DNA from: Cheiracanthium punctorium
Lineage: Eukaryota; Arthropoda; Arachnida; Araneae; Cheiracanthiidae
Reading direction: 5' to 3'
Length of the DNA: 64,000 nucleotides
Assembly: GCA_038373885.1 (NCBI GenBank)
Contig: JAWZYV010013290.1
Span: 186,001 to 250,000 of the forward strand
Shown here piece after piece: positions 48,531-59,746 of the stretch (within the stretch, counting starts at the first letter, position 1; the number at the start of each line of letters is the position of its first letter). The translations under genes were made by a program, and so were the position numbers. The notes beneath the pieces were generated by a model. The model was not told where the DNA came from. It was given only the letters and a program-made list of their open reading frames with translations, and searched no databases.

Positions 48531-49585
48531 TGTAATGTAAAATTAAAAAGTGTGATAATATATTTCAAGAAATCTCAATATCTAAAGTGAAATGCAACAT
48601 TTTAAAAAATGAACTGCCTGAAATTAGAATTGTTTAGTTTAAAACTACAATCTTTAAAATAATAATAGTAATAATGCTGTAGAAATTCTTATTTGGCCCA
48701 TTAAAAAGATTTTTTGCAGTTTATTTAGTAGCTGTATTATTCTGCAGATATTCTTAAGATATTTGGCCCATTAAATTCTTAAGAATAGCTGTAGAATAAA
48801 ACAGCTACTAAAAAAACTGCAGATAATCTGAAGTTATTTGGGACACTTAAATCTGAAGAATAGTTGCAGAATGTAAAAGGGGAAAAAAAAAAACTGCAGA
48901 AAATCTTTACCTTGAGATTTTTTTAAAGAAAAAATTGAGATTATATTTAGTGGAGGGGGGGGGGTGTATTAAACTGAAAACAAGAAAGAAAAATCATGCC
49001 AAACGCATTGATTATAAAACATTCCAACACATCAATATTTTGGTGACAAATTAGGCAATGTATTTTCCTTAAATCTAGCGCGATTTCGGAGATAAGATAA
49101 TGTTGTATTATCACTATAAATGCCATTTTATGAGACCCTGTAAAAGAGATTTTTAAAAAAATTCCATCATTTAACTGAAGAATCTAAAAACTGTATGCTC
49201 ATTGCCTTGTGCTAGTATTAGGGCCTCTCAAATGCCACAGATTGTAATGTATTGGAATTCTTTGAGTGTTCCTGTAGAAGAACTATTAATAATACAGACA
49301 CTATTTTCAATGGAGAGCATTACTTTGAGAGCCTTAATATTATGTATGCCAACATTGTTTTCTTTCAAAAAAACGAATCCCTAAAATATGTTTTCAAGAA
49401 GGACGGCCCATAGAGTGCGATGCATTTGACTTTTTTCTCCTGTAAAACAACTGTAAATGTTACTTACACTATTTTCAATAAAGTACATGGTACTGTACAT
49501 AGAAAAATAAATTTTCGCACATATATTTACGACAGTTAGAACACTGGAAGGGTGGACAACACAACGGACAAACAAACTGAAATCT

Positions 49586-49953
49586 AGCTGTGCGCACAGC
49601 CAGCTGTCGTCAAAAAAGGGTCTCTAGATCTGTGGCACGCGATGAACGTTTCGATCGTCCGCCATCTTGCTGCTAGTTAAGTCGAGCGATGGCAACGGAT
49701 GCTCTTTTTTCAGCATTGAGAAATCGATCCATCTGTTCTCGCTTTCTGCCATTTTTCAGCAGATGTCAGTGCAGTTAAAAACAATCGTGAGCATTTTTTT
49801 ACGGGAAATGACGTGCTAAAAAGTAAAGGATTCTCGTGGAGCTATGTCACTCGCAACTATTTTTATAGAAATCCAATCTATTCTTCGTGACTGGCAACAG
49901 TCAAAACGTCAGAGTTTGGTGTTCCCAGAGCGGAAACACTGCGCGTTAAAGGG
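49586..49953. mobile_element. TTAA MITE, family A, half copy next to SLC37 exon A
   Basis: Begins inside the central hairpin (AGCTGTGCGCACAGCCAGCT) and ends GCGCGTTAAAGGG at TTAA 49954-49957. The left half is missing. Inserted at a TTAA that is still empty in the duplicated block at 53719-53722. Confidence 0.75.
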
Positions 49954-50134
49954 TTAAACAGTTGTAGATGACATTGAATTGTATATTTACCTGGGTCTCT
50001 CTTTACAAACTACACCCAAACACAGCAAAACTAGAATAGTTATCAAATGCATAAAGAACTCAAATACACGTTATCGTTAGTTATTATTACAGATCTATGC
50101 AAAATGAAAGTTTTGAAGCATTGATTTAACTTAC

Positions 50135-51281
50135 CCAGAATTCCTCCGACGTCGAACGCTATGGAATGATAGGCAGACGCTTGCGACCCCATCCCGGTTG
50201 TGTTTGCTATGTATCGGGGCAACCAGAATAGGAATGTGTAGCTGACCAGTTTCGAAAAGAAAAGGCAAAGAGAAAATTCAATGACGCCTGGTATTTTGAT
50301 TGCATTTACGAACGTAATGGCCTTTTTCTCTCTATTTTCAACGGCTCCTTGTTTAGGGAGCAAGGAAGAATTTTCAGTGATCCCGCCTTTCTGTGGTGAT
50401 AAGTGTCCGTTGTTGAAACAGCTGTTGTTTGCAGCCGGTGAAGGGTAGAAGATGTCGCTGGATTCGTTAATTTCGGGGTAGATGTTATGAGCACTTGATG
50501 AAGAGTTGAACAAGCTATCATCTTTCCCGATGAAATGGTTGGAGCAGTCGACGTCCTCAGGATGGGGAACTAAGAAAAGGAACAAAATGATTCCAACGAA
50601 GCCTAAAATAGCTCCAGGGACGATGAACGACAATCCCCAGTTGAGATTTACGAAGTGTCCTGCCACATAGGCTCCTACAATGTTTCCAAGGTACAAATGG
50701 CTATTCCATACACCAAAAATCAGTCCTCTGCGACCTTCTCCAAACCAATTACCGACGCAGGAAACAACACCCGGCCATCCAGTAGACTGAGCAGCCCCAG
50801 CCAGTATTTGCACTGCCATAAAATATCCTAAACTGTGGATGTTCAAGTAGAACGCAAGTCCAAACATATAGGTGAAAAATCCGCTAATGAGCATCCCGAG
50901 ACTCAAGAAATATCTCAGGTCCATTCGCTCTGCCACCATGCCAGTTAGAAACATACAGGCAGCATAGGCGAACACGTAAACTGAGTCTAAGAGGCCTAGC
51001 AATTGGTTTGCGTTGTCCTTATCAAATGGAGCCCAGTCGCACCAACTGTCAGTAGTCTCATTGTTCACTTTTATACTAGGCGGGGGTGTCAGTTTACTGC
51101 AGTCTTGATTTAGAGAATTCTTTACAATAGCTAATGGTCTCCGAGACATATGAAAGGCAGTATACGCGATAAACGTCAGAAACAGGACGCAGGCCTGGTA
51201 AACGGTCCTTTTGTAGCGACCGAGCCGGAAACAACCATGGAATAGCCGTACGCCAGGAGGAGCTCCTCGGAATACCACCAT
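50135..51281 (-). CDS. SLC37A2: SLC37A1/A2-like sugar-phosphate exchanger, 5' coding exon (copy A)
   Basis: Major-facilitator antiporter exchanging hexose/glycerol phosphates for inorganic phosphate, normally in an internal (ER) membrane. This exon encodes about 382 residues. Seen: FHMSRRP after TM1 (residues 43-49), the APFDKDN segment (84-90), GWPGVVSCVGNWFGEG (168-183), VWNSH (191-195), HPEDVDC closing the N-terminal half (240-246), an acidic/Ser-rich central loop (about 246-330), and FSLCLFFSKLVSYTFLFWLP in the C-terminal half. The exon ends ATTCTGG|GTAAG at 50135, phase 1, and joins in frame to 40680; together they give 542 aa (family usually about 500-535). The reading frame is open from an ATG at 51458, but the start at 51281 (MVVFRGAPPG) aligns with the family N-terminus. 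It also follows a TACTAAT-like branch site (about 51343) and a CCCAAAG acceptor (51294), so a noncoding 5' exon may lie upstream. Odd: an Arg in the usual WLPLYI motif (WLPRYI). Confidence 0.9.
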
Positions 51282-51517
51282 CTCGGAAGTTTTCTTTGGG
51301 AGACAATACCAAGAGATTTGACATAAGGCCGAGGGAATTAGTAGGATTCTTCTCCGCAGTTGTGATCGCGATACTGAATTTATGAGGCATTTTTTATCAG
51401 CAGGTCCAGATTTCAGCAGAGATAGCGAGGTATTTATCAGCGCAGAGGACGTAATCATTCAGATTTCTACTTCAGATCTTTTTTTCTCCGGGTTTTTTTT
51501 TTTTTTTTTTAGTTCAA

Positions 51518-51742
51518 CCCTTTAACGCGCAGTGTTCCCGCTCTGGGAACATCAAACTCTGCCTTTTTGACTGTTGCCGGTCACGAAGAATAGATTTGAT
51601 TTCTATAAAAATAGTTGCGGGTGACAGAGATCCACAAGAATCCATTACTTTTTAGCACGTCATTTCCCGTAAAAAAATGGTCACGATTCTTTTTAACAGC
51701 ACTGGCATCTGATGAAAAATGGAAGAATGCGAAGAATGGCTC
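51518..51742. mobile_element. TTAA MITE, family A, truncated, upstream of SLC37 exon A
   Basis: Starts CCCTTTAACGCGCAGTGTTC and runs to GGAAGAATGCGAAGAATGGC, then breaks. It is the counterpart of 55273-55751, so it was part of the exon duplication. The flanking TTAA is mutated to TCAA. Confidence 0.75.
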
Positions 51743-51841
51743 AGAAATAAAAAGAAAACATGATATATTTTCCATATTTGTTTCAGTTTATATATGTTGT
51801 TTTGGAAACAACGGTCCGACATTTTATGGACGCTGATTTAA

Positions 51842-52723
51842 GGGGACGGTGGAAGTTTTTTTTATTTTTTATTTAATGAGATAGGATTATGAAATTTTGT
51901 ATTTTAATATATTAAACAAAAAGCATTATAAATAACTGAAAATTTTTAAAAATAAATTTAAAAAATATTAGTAATTAATTAAAAATTAATTAATTTTTTA
52001 ATTTCGAAAAAATGCTCCATGCGTTCTAATTTTAACTTTTTTTTTACATTTTTGTTTTATAATAGTCATAAAGATATACATTTTAAAAAAGTCTGTGTAT
52101 TGGTTTTTGAATCGACCGAGTAGTTAATTTTTTAGAAATATTTTCATGGATATGTACCAAATTTTCCCGAAATTTTTCAGTTTTCGTAAGTAAAAGTGAA
52201 ATTTCATAATCGAAATTTTGACCCTATTTAAAAAGGATACACAGATTTATTGTAATAAGATATTGTAATATAAGAATGTTTGTAGTAAATTTTGTACAAT
52301 TCCGACCAAAATTAAGACGCATGGAGCATTTCGAATGCAAGAAAATCACAAAAAACTTTATTTGGAGAAAATCCAATTTAAAGTGTAATTTTCCACTTAC
52401 CTTTTTTTACGTCTCTTCTGAATAATTTTATTTATGATTTTACACCTTAACAAAACATATTTTATAGATATAATTTCATTCAAATATTAGCTTATTTTGT
52501 AAAATGTTCAATAAAAATTGTCACGTGTTTATTTACGCGTTTGTTTGCATTTTTGTGGACATTTAACTGTCCCTTTAATTTTTTCGAACCCTAATGTCTT
52601 TTTAAAAAATTGTCGTAGACATACGCGGTTTTTTCTCAGCTTTAACTGTAGAATATTAGTATGTAAAAAAGAAAAAACACATTTTTTTTTGCCAATTTTG
52701 ATGATTTGGGTGTCACCGTCCCC
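51842..52723. mobile_element. TTAA element, family C, between the SLC37 exon copies
   Basis: TTAA at 51838-51841 and 52724-52727, ends GGGGACGGTGGAAG and GTGTCACCGTCCCC. An inner inverted pair, AAATGCTCCATGCGTTCTAA (about 52009) and ACGCATGGAGCATTT (about 52318), is also present. 882 bp, no gene recognised. Confidence 0.72.
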
Positions 52724-52727
52724 TTAA

Positions 52728-53718
52728 ACTGATAGCAGGTGAAGGTGTTTTGTTTTATTACCGTTTTAATTGCGTAATGTCGCAATCACATAATAGTCGC
52801 AATCCCGTTTCTAAGCATAAAAATTCGTCAAAATATTTTCCCCGCATAAACGCCGCAGTCACGTATTTGACCTTTATTTTTGTCTAAAAAAAGATTACTA
52901 TAAAAAGGAAAGCCCTCCTTTTTTGTGAGGAACTGACAAAAACATTATTCAGCATACGCAGGGCCTTTCAATATATAATGTTTAAACACCTTCTAATTCT
53001 TAACTTTCATGTTGTGGTTTTTATGATGCCACCAAAACAAAGAATTTCTGAAAAAAAGTATATCTAATGTAAAATACGACTCAATAAATAAATGTTAATG
53101 TTCCAAACAGAAGTATGAGGTAAATATTTATGTTACATCTTTTTATAGTGAAATTAATTTTTTTACGATACAAAGCTCTAACATTTTATCCGGGATATAT
53201 CGATCCTTTAGTTCTATTTACCAAAACTGCGTTCTTACAGTAACATGTAAAACTAAAAAGAGTTTGATAACCATGAGCCCAATGTGTCACAGTTCTATTT
53301 AATTATCGAAGTTTTTTTTAATTAGATAATCCTGAGGCATCAGTAAAGTAATTAATTGGAATATTTTTATAGAGCTTTCTCTTTTTTATATGCTACTCCT
53401 TAACGTTCTTTATCGACTGGTTCATTGCATAAGATTTTAAAACACATAAGTCTATTTCAAACTATTATTTAATTTTTAAATTTGTACAAATGCACAGTTT
53501 TGGTATGTAATCTGCGCACGATATTAAATTATTTCAGATTTTAAGTTTGTGCATCATCCGTAAATTTACTTAGAATTCTTGAATGATATGAAATATTTCA
53601 AACCAGTTTCTGTCTTACGGATATAGAATGTCTTTAGTTTTACACTTTATAATAAGGATGAAAAATTTCCAAACTGTGTAAGGACCTCGGTTACATAAAA
53701 AAGCAACTTTTATCGATT
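52728..53718. other. AT-rich spacer between SLC37 exon copies
   Basis: No exon, second 3' exon or clear element was found between the TTAA element and the duplicated block beginning near 53719. Confidence 0.55.
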
Positions 53719-53886
53719 TTAAGCTGTAGATGACGTTGAATTGTTTATTTACCTGGGTCTCTCTTTACAAACTACACCCAAACACAGCAAAACTAGAATA
53801 ATTACCTAATGCATAAAGAACTCAAATACACGTTATTGTTACACATCTATGCAGAATGAAAGTTTTAAAGCATTGATTTAACTTAC

Positions 53887-55023
53887 CCAGAATTCCTCCG
53901 ACGTCGAACGCTATGGAATGATAGGCAGACGCTTGCGACCCCATCCCGGTTGTGTTTGCTATGTACAGGGGCAACCAGAACAGGAATGTGTAGCTGACCA
54001 GTTTCGAAAAGAAAAGGCAAAGAGAAAATTCAACGACGCCTGGTATTTTGATTGCATTTACGAACGTAATGGCCTTTTTTTCAACGACGCCTTGTTTAGG
54101 GAGCAAGGAAGAATTTTCAGTGATTCCGCCTTTCTCTGGTGATAAGTGTCCGTTGTTGAAACAGCTGTTGTTTGCAGCCGGTGAGGGGTAGAAGATGTCG
54201 CTGGATTCGTTAATTTCGGGGTAGATGCTATGAGCACTTGATGCAGGGTTGAATAAGCTACCATCTTTCCAGATGCCATGGTTCGAGCAGTCGACGTCCT
54301 CAGGATGGGAACTAAGAAAAGGAACAAAATGATTCCAACGAAGCCTAAAATAGCTCCAGGGACGATGAACGACAATCCCCAGTTGTGAATTATGAAGTAT
54401 CCTGCCACATAGGCTCCTACAATGTTTCCAATGTAAGCATGGCTATTCCATACACCAAAAATCAGTCCTCTGCACCCTTCACCGAACCAATTAGCGACGC
54501 AGGAAACAACACCCGGCCATCCAGTAGACTGAGCTGCCCCGGCCAGTATTTGCGCTGCTATAAAATATCCTAAACTGTGGATGTCCAAATAAAACGCAAG
54601 TCCAAACATGTAGGTGAAAAATCCGCTGATGAGCATCCCGAGACTCAAGAAATATCTCAGGTCCATTCGCTCTGCCACCATGCCAGTTAGAAACATAAAG
54701 ACAGCATAGGCGACGAGGTAAACTGAGTCTAAAAGGCCTAGCAATTGGTTTGCGTTGTCCTTATCGAATGGAGCCCAGCCACACGAACTGTCAATAGTCT
54801 CATTGTTCACTTTTATACTAGGCGGGGGTGTCAGTTTACTACAGTCTTGATTTAGAGAATTCTTTACAATAGCTAATGGTCTCCGAGACATATGAAAGGC
54901 AGTATACGCGATAAACGTCAGAAACAGGACGCTGGCCTGGTAAACGGTCCTTCTGTAGCGACCGAGCCGGAAACAACCATGGAATAGCCGTACGCCAGGA
55001 GGAGCTCCTCGGAATACCACCAT
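53887..55023 (-). pseudogene. Duplicated SLC37 5' exon (copy B), frameshifted
   Basis: Second copy of the SLC37 5' exon, about 2.6 kb further from the 3' exon. It reads in frame from MVVFRGAPPG (ATG 55023; longer open frame from 55209) to FLFLVP. There a run of four G in copy A (50564-50567) is three G in copy B (about 54306-54308), shifting the frame. The rest of the exon is open in the expected frame to FDVGGILG and the same GTAAG donor at 53886. Copy B keeps family-typical residues that copy A has lost (VYLVAYA, WLPLYIA) but has changes of its own (SCGW for WCDW; WFGEGC). Apart from the single indel there are no stops. It is either a young pseudogene, a real second 5' exon with a base-call error, or an allelic/paralogous exon. 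Homology extends past both exon ends into flanking DNA, so this is segmental duplication and not retroposition. Confidence 0.8.
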
Positions 55024-55272
55024 CTCGGAAGCTTTCTTTGGGAGACAATACCAAGCGATTTGACATAAGGCCGAGGGAATTAGTAGGATTCGTTCTCCGT
55101 ACTTGTGATCGCCATAACTGTTCATACTGAATTTATGAGACATTTTATCAGCAGGTACAGATTTCAGCAGAGATAGCGGGGTATTTATCAGGGAAGAGGT
55201 CGTAATCATTCAGATTTCTACTTCAGATTTTTTTTTCCAGTTGTTGTGTTTTTTTTTTTTTTTTTAGTTTAA

Positions 55273-55751
55273 CCCTTTAACGCGCAGTGTTCCCTCTCTA
55301 GGAACACCAAACTGTAACGTTATGACTGTAGCCAGTCACGAAGAAGAGATTTGATTTCTATAAAAATAGTTGCGGGTGACATAATCTCCATGACCATCCT
55401 TTACTTTTAAGCACGTCATTTCCCGTAAAAAAATTGTCACGATTATTTTTAACAGCACTGACATCTGCTGAACAATGGAAGAATGCTGAAAAAAGGGCAG
55501 CCGGTGCCATCGCTCGACTTAACTACCAGCAAGAGAGCAGACGATCGAAACGTTCATCGCGTGCCACAGATCTAGAGACCCTTTTTTGAAGCAGCTGGCT
55601 GTGCGCACAGCCAGCTGCTTGAAAAAAGGGTCTCTAGATCTGTGGCACGCGATGAACGTTTCGATCGTCCGCCATCTTGCTGGTCGTTAAGTCGAGCGAT
55701 GGCAACGCCTGCCCTTTTTTCAGCATTGGGAAAGGGTTTCGCCTCAAAGGG
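55273..55751. mobile_element. TTAA MITE, family A, with long central hairpin
   Basis: TTAA at 55269-55272 and 55752-55755. Full-length copy. The core around 55490-55720 is a near-perfect palindrome centred at 55604/55605 (GCTGGCTGTGCGCACAGCCA), with arms of over 100 bp. Confidence 0.85.
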
Positions 55752-56219
55752 TTAAGGGGTGATAATGCACACAATGAGGAATCGTAATCACATAGCAATC
55801 TGGGGTGAAAAACGCAGTTTTAACATACCCGGTAATAATCACTTATGGAAAACCATTGAAGTGTCCGTCTAATTTCTTAACCAAGTTTCATAAACGATAG
55901 GCTCGTCTCCGAAAATTTCATCCATGAAATAAAATAAACTTTTTAAACTATCCATTTTAGTCTTCTGTTTTCGAAGGAAAATACATTAGTTTCTGGCGGA
56001 ACAAGGGTCGGAAAGCGTACTATTTTTTCAGCACTTTTTTCCAAAGTGATTATTAACAGCTATACGAAGACGACGTTGCCGACCCCACATTGCTATGTGA
56101 TTCTGATTCCTTATTATGTGCCCTATCGCCGCTTAAAGTTTTGCCCAAGAGTTTAGATTCACCCTGTATAGAATTTTAAATGTTTCATACGGGTTTTATA
56201 CAGGGTTGTGTTATGTTTC

Positions 56220-56282
56220 CCCGGCCGGAGCAAAAGGCATGGCGGGCCACATCCGGCCCGCGGGCCATCGGTTGCCCATATG
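56220..56282. repeat. hAT-type terminal fragment
   Basis: GGCGGGCCACATCCGGCCCG followed by CGGGCCATCGGTTGCCCAT resembles one end of hAT elements with GGCCCGCGGGCC palindromes. The other end was not found. Confidence 0.4.
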
Positions 56283-57303
56283 TGGTGTAGACTAATGGGA
56301 GGTTAGTGCACTAGCTCGGAAAGATTTTAGCATTTTTAGCACAAGAGGAAAGATAAGTGTACTTGCATTCCGAACTTTCATATTATTCCTAAAGTTTCAT
56401 TTATTTACATGCCTACATAGAAAGCTTTATGAATACTGAAAACTAATTTTGACACTGATTTAAATTTTGTTCATATTCTGCTGAGACAATTTTTTGAAAC
56501 AGTATATAGAAAAAACATGCTTAAAGTATCAATAACAAATACAATTGGAAATTTTGACTCAAATTTGCTTAATTCTTTAAGATAAATAAAAATCTTCTAT
56601 TTCTTATTCAATCGATGCATCTAATCAAATAAATAAAATAAATAAGTACATTTCACTGGATAAACTAAATTTGTAGCAACGTGAAGTGAGTTTAGTAATT
56701 TGCTACGAACAATATCATTAGCGTTACAACCTATTGTAACTGCCCGCAATTTAGCTGGATTCTTATGAATTATAAGAATTGTAACATTATAAAGGTGGTT
56801 TAAATAATTTAAATTTAAAGGTTTTTAAAAACTAACACTTTTTAATCTGAATATGAAGGGATGATTTTGATAATTTAGTAGTTATTACTATTAATGCGAT
56901 TTAAAAAAGTATCTAAAAAGTCGTTCGCCCGAGCCAACCACCCCGTAGGCAGATGACCCTGGTATAGGCTTGTTTGCCATAACAAAACATTATAATTAAA
57001 AGAGTATCATGTAATAGCATACTACATATAAAATCCTTAAAATAAATATGTAATAAAAAAACGTTTTCTAAAAAAGAAATTACCTTTCGCACAAAATTAA
57101 AATGCATTTTGATGGGGAAAACTTCTTTAGAGAACTAAGATAACATTGACTTTTCAAGATTTAAATGTTTCAGTAAAGGAATTATGTTGAATGATGCATT
57201 ATAAATAATGTAATCTATATCATGCTACAACTGGGTAATAACATTATATGTATAATCTTATACATATCAAATATATTATGTAGTCAAATATACTAGTAAG
57301 ATA

Positions 57304-57626
57304 CAGGGGCGGATCCAGAAATTACTCAAGGAGGGGGCGATTTTGTACCTGAAACAGGGGGGTAGAATGCGCAAAATCATTTTATAATTAATTAATATAA
57401 TCAATTATACCAATTAATGTAATTAATTATTTTATTGAGAAAATCTATATATGAGCGATGATTAAAAAGGACAGGGAGTAGTACCCGCAATACACCCCTT
57501 AGAAAAAGGCTCCATAATTTTCATTATACTTTCATAATATATTTTAACAGATTATAACAGATTTTTGGACTTTGCCCAGGAGGGGGCGATATCCCTCCAC
57601 CCGCCCTTCCCTTGGATCCGCGCATG
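57304..57626. mobile_element. hAT MITE, CAGGGGCGGATCCAG family
   Basis: Ends CAGGGGCGGATCCAG and TTGGATCCGCGCATG, perfect 8-bp duplication GTAAGATA (57296-57303, 57627-57634). 323 bp, noncoding. Confidence 0.85.
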
Positions 57627-58002
57627 GTAAGATAAAATTTTATGTCTACATGTCACTATTAGCCTAAGACAATGACTTTAAAGATTGGACTATATTCAAA
57701 TATGTGAGGTTAGCAAGGTGTGCAGTATTAGTCATTAGCTCCTGGGATCAGCGACAAATAAACAAACATTGCCCCATTCCATTTAAAGATAGGAAAGGGC
57801 GGAGTCAAATCATGCCCGATAACTTAGATAACACACACAGTCCACACCGCCCTATCAAAATGACAAACACATTGACACACCGCCATCACGTGAAGAAAGC
57901 CTGTTTATGACGTGTTAACGCGTGAGCCAGTCATAAACTCTCTGTGCAAGGGCAAGGCACATTATTTGAGGGCAAGTACTGACGAAACTGGAACAGAATT
58001 AA

Positions 58003-58453
58003 TCTTTTAACGCGCAGTGTTCCCGCTCTGGGAATACCAAAAACTGACATTTTGACTGTTGCCAATCACGAAGAATAGATTGGATTTTTATAAAAATAGT
58101 TGCGGGTGACCTAGCTCCACGAGAATCCTTTACTTTTTAGCACGTCATTTCCCGTCAAAAAATGGTCACGATCCTTTTTTTAACAGCACTGACATCTGCT
58201 GAAAAATGGAAGAATGCAAGAATAGCTGGATAGATTGCCCAATGCTGAAAAAAGGGTAGCCGTTGCCATCGCTCGACTTAACTACCAGCAAGAGGGCGGA
58301 CGATCGAAACGTTCAACGCGTGCCACAGATCTAGAGACCCCTTTTTGACGCAGCTGGCTGTGCGCACAGCCAGCTGCGTCGCTGGTAGTTAGGTCGAGCG
58401 ATGGCAATGGCTGCCCTTTTTTCAGCATTGGGAAAGGGTTACGCCTCAAACGG
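58003..58453. mobile_element. TTAA MITE, family A
   Basis: TTAA at 57999-58002 and 58454-58457; ends TCTTTTAACGCGCAGTG and ACGCCTCAAACGG. Keeps the GCTGTGCGCACAGC hairpin tip but one arm is shortened. Confidence 0.8.
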
Positions 58454-58457
58454 TTAA

Positions 58458-59738
58458 AGAAACTTTAAATGAATAGTAATTGGAAAATAATTAATAGAAT
58501 TGAAATTATTAATTTAAAAGAGTATTATACTTTAATAAACATGCATGCTCTAAAAAATACCAACATTTTGTTTTGAAGGTTTCGTCACATCCATAGAGAA
58601 ACCGTATTTGAAACGTTAACATTTTTGCATGGCATGTTTCCTCAGTATTGAAAAAATTAATATTTTTATTCATAATTCCATGGAAGCAGGCATCCAAAAA
58701 AATTTCAGAAGGGCCAAAAAGTTCAAATTTCAAAATTTGTCATAGAAACTCTTGATCTTTAACATTTTGTTAAGGAAAGTTCAAAATTTCGGAGGTTGAG
58801 TGGGCCCATAGTCTCTCCTCTGGCTATACACTTTCTTCCACTATTTAACAATATGTCTCGGGGGGAAAAAATGATGTCTTGTTAAATAATTCTTTTCTAC
58901 TTTTAGTCATGGCAAACCGTCGAATAACACCGTCCATATCTACTTTTCTTGCAAAAGAAGACTCGATCCCTAACACTCCTCGTTTTTGTCAAGTGGGTGG
59001 TTTATGCTCCAGCTGGCTTTTTGTAATTTCATTTAAAAAATTAATTTGAAACATCCCCGGACATAATCTGAAATTGCACATTTTTTTTTTTACAAAATTG
59101 ACGACACACAATTAAGTATCATAGGCTATTTGAAGAAAAGAGCGCATTTTGAACTACTGAGTGACATTTGACTTATGACTTACACTTCTTGTTTTTTCTG
59201 TAAGTTTGCAGGGTCGCCCAGGTGACCGAAAATTATTCATTGGCCACTCACTTTTCTTTTAAGTTCATATAATTCCATAAACAAGTCAATGTGGTTCCCT
59301 GCAATTTTTACTGGCTCCTAAGATTTTACAACTTTCGTAAACCCCTAGGTATACTTAAAAAGAATATAGTATATATATATATATATAGAACAGGCGTGAA
59401 AATGCACATTAGTAATATTATAAACAAATCCTTTATATGGCACAGGGTGTCCGAGAAAGCTGGTAACAGGCTTTAGACACAAGTAGTCACAAGTCTACTC
59501 AGAAACTCGGCTTGAAAATCTTTTCCAAATTAAGGTAGGAAGAAAAGGCTACGTTAAGAAAATATATTCCCCTCGTTAATTTTCAAAAAAAGGGCACTTC
59601 TTAAATTTGTAAACGACATCCGGTAAAAAAAAAAAAATCCTAATTAGTAAAAATTTGCCCCATACACTCATGAGATGATGGACAAAATTTTAGCTTTTCA
59701 TCATAATACGTTACAGAGATGTTTCTAAAAAAAGATTG
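58458..59738. other. No gene recognised
   Basis: AT-rich DNA with a (TA)n run at about 59370-59387; only short frames. Confidence 0.45.
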
Positions 59739-59746
59739 GCAGGGAC

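Larger units (their letters stand above)
45233..48952. mobile_element. TIR element with CTGCAGA/CTTAAGA motifs
   Basis: Left end CCACTAAAAATAATCTTAAG, right end reverse-complemented CCACTAAATATAATCTCAA. The interior outside the nested hAT-like element (47864-48952) is dense in ATCTGCAGATT- and TTCTTAAGAAT-like words. Split 37 bp from its left end by the 45271-47855 element. Superfamily and duplication not determined. Confidence 0.55.
40681..50134 (-). other. SLC37 intron filled with transposons
   Basis: The 9.45-kb phase-1 intron between the two coding exons. It holds the AAGCTT-rich TIR element (40835-42009), two hAT MITEs (41366-41533, 44149-44317), a CCACTAAA-TIR element (45233-48952) with a hAT-like element nested inside (45271-47855), a half copy of a TTAA MITE ending at 49953, and interspersed repeats starting CTAGCTG...CCCGT (42466, 45672, 46021). 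No further exon was recognised between the two coding exons, and their junction is gapless relative to the family. Confidence 0.75.
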
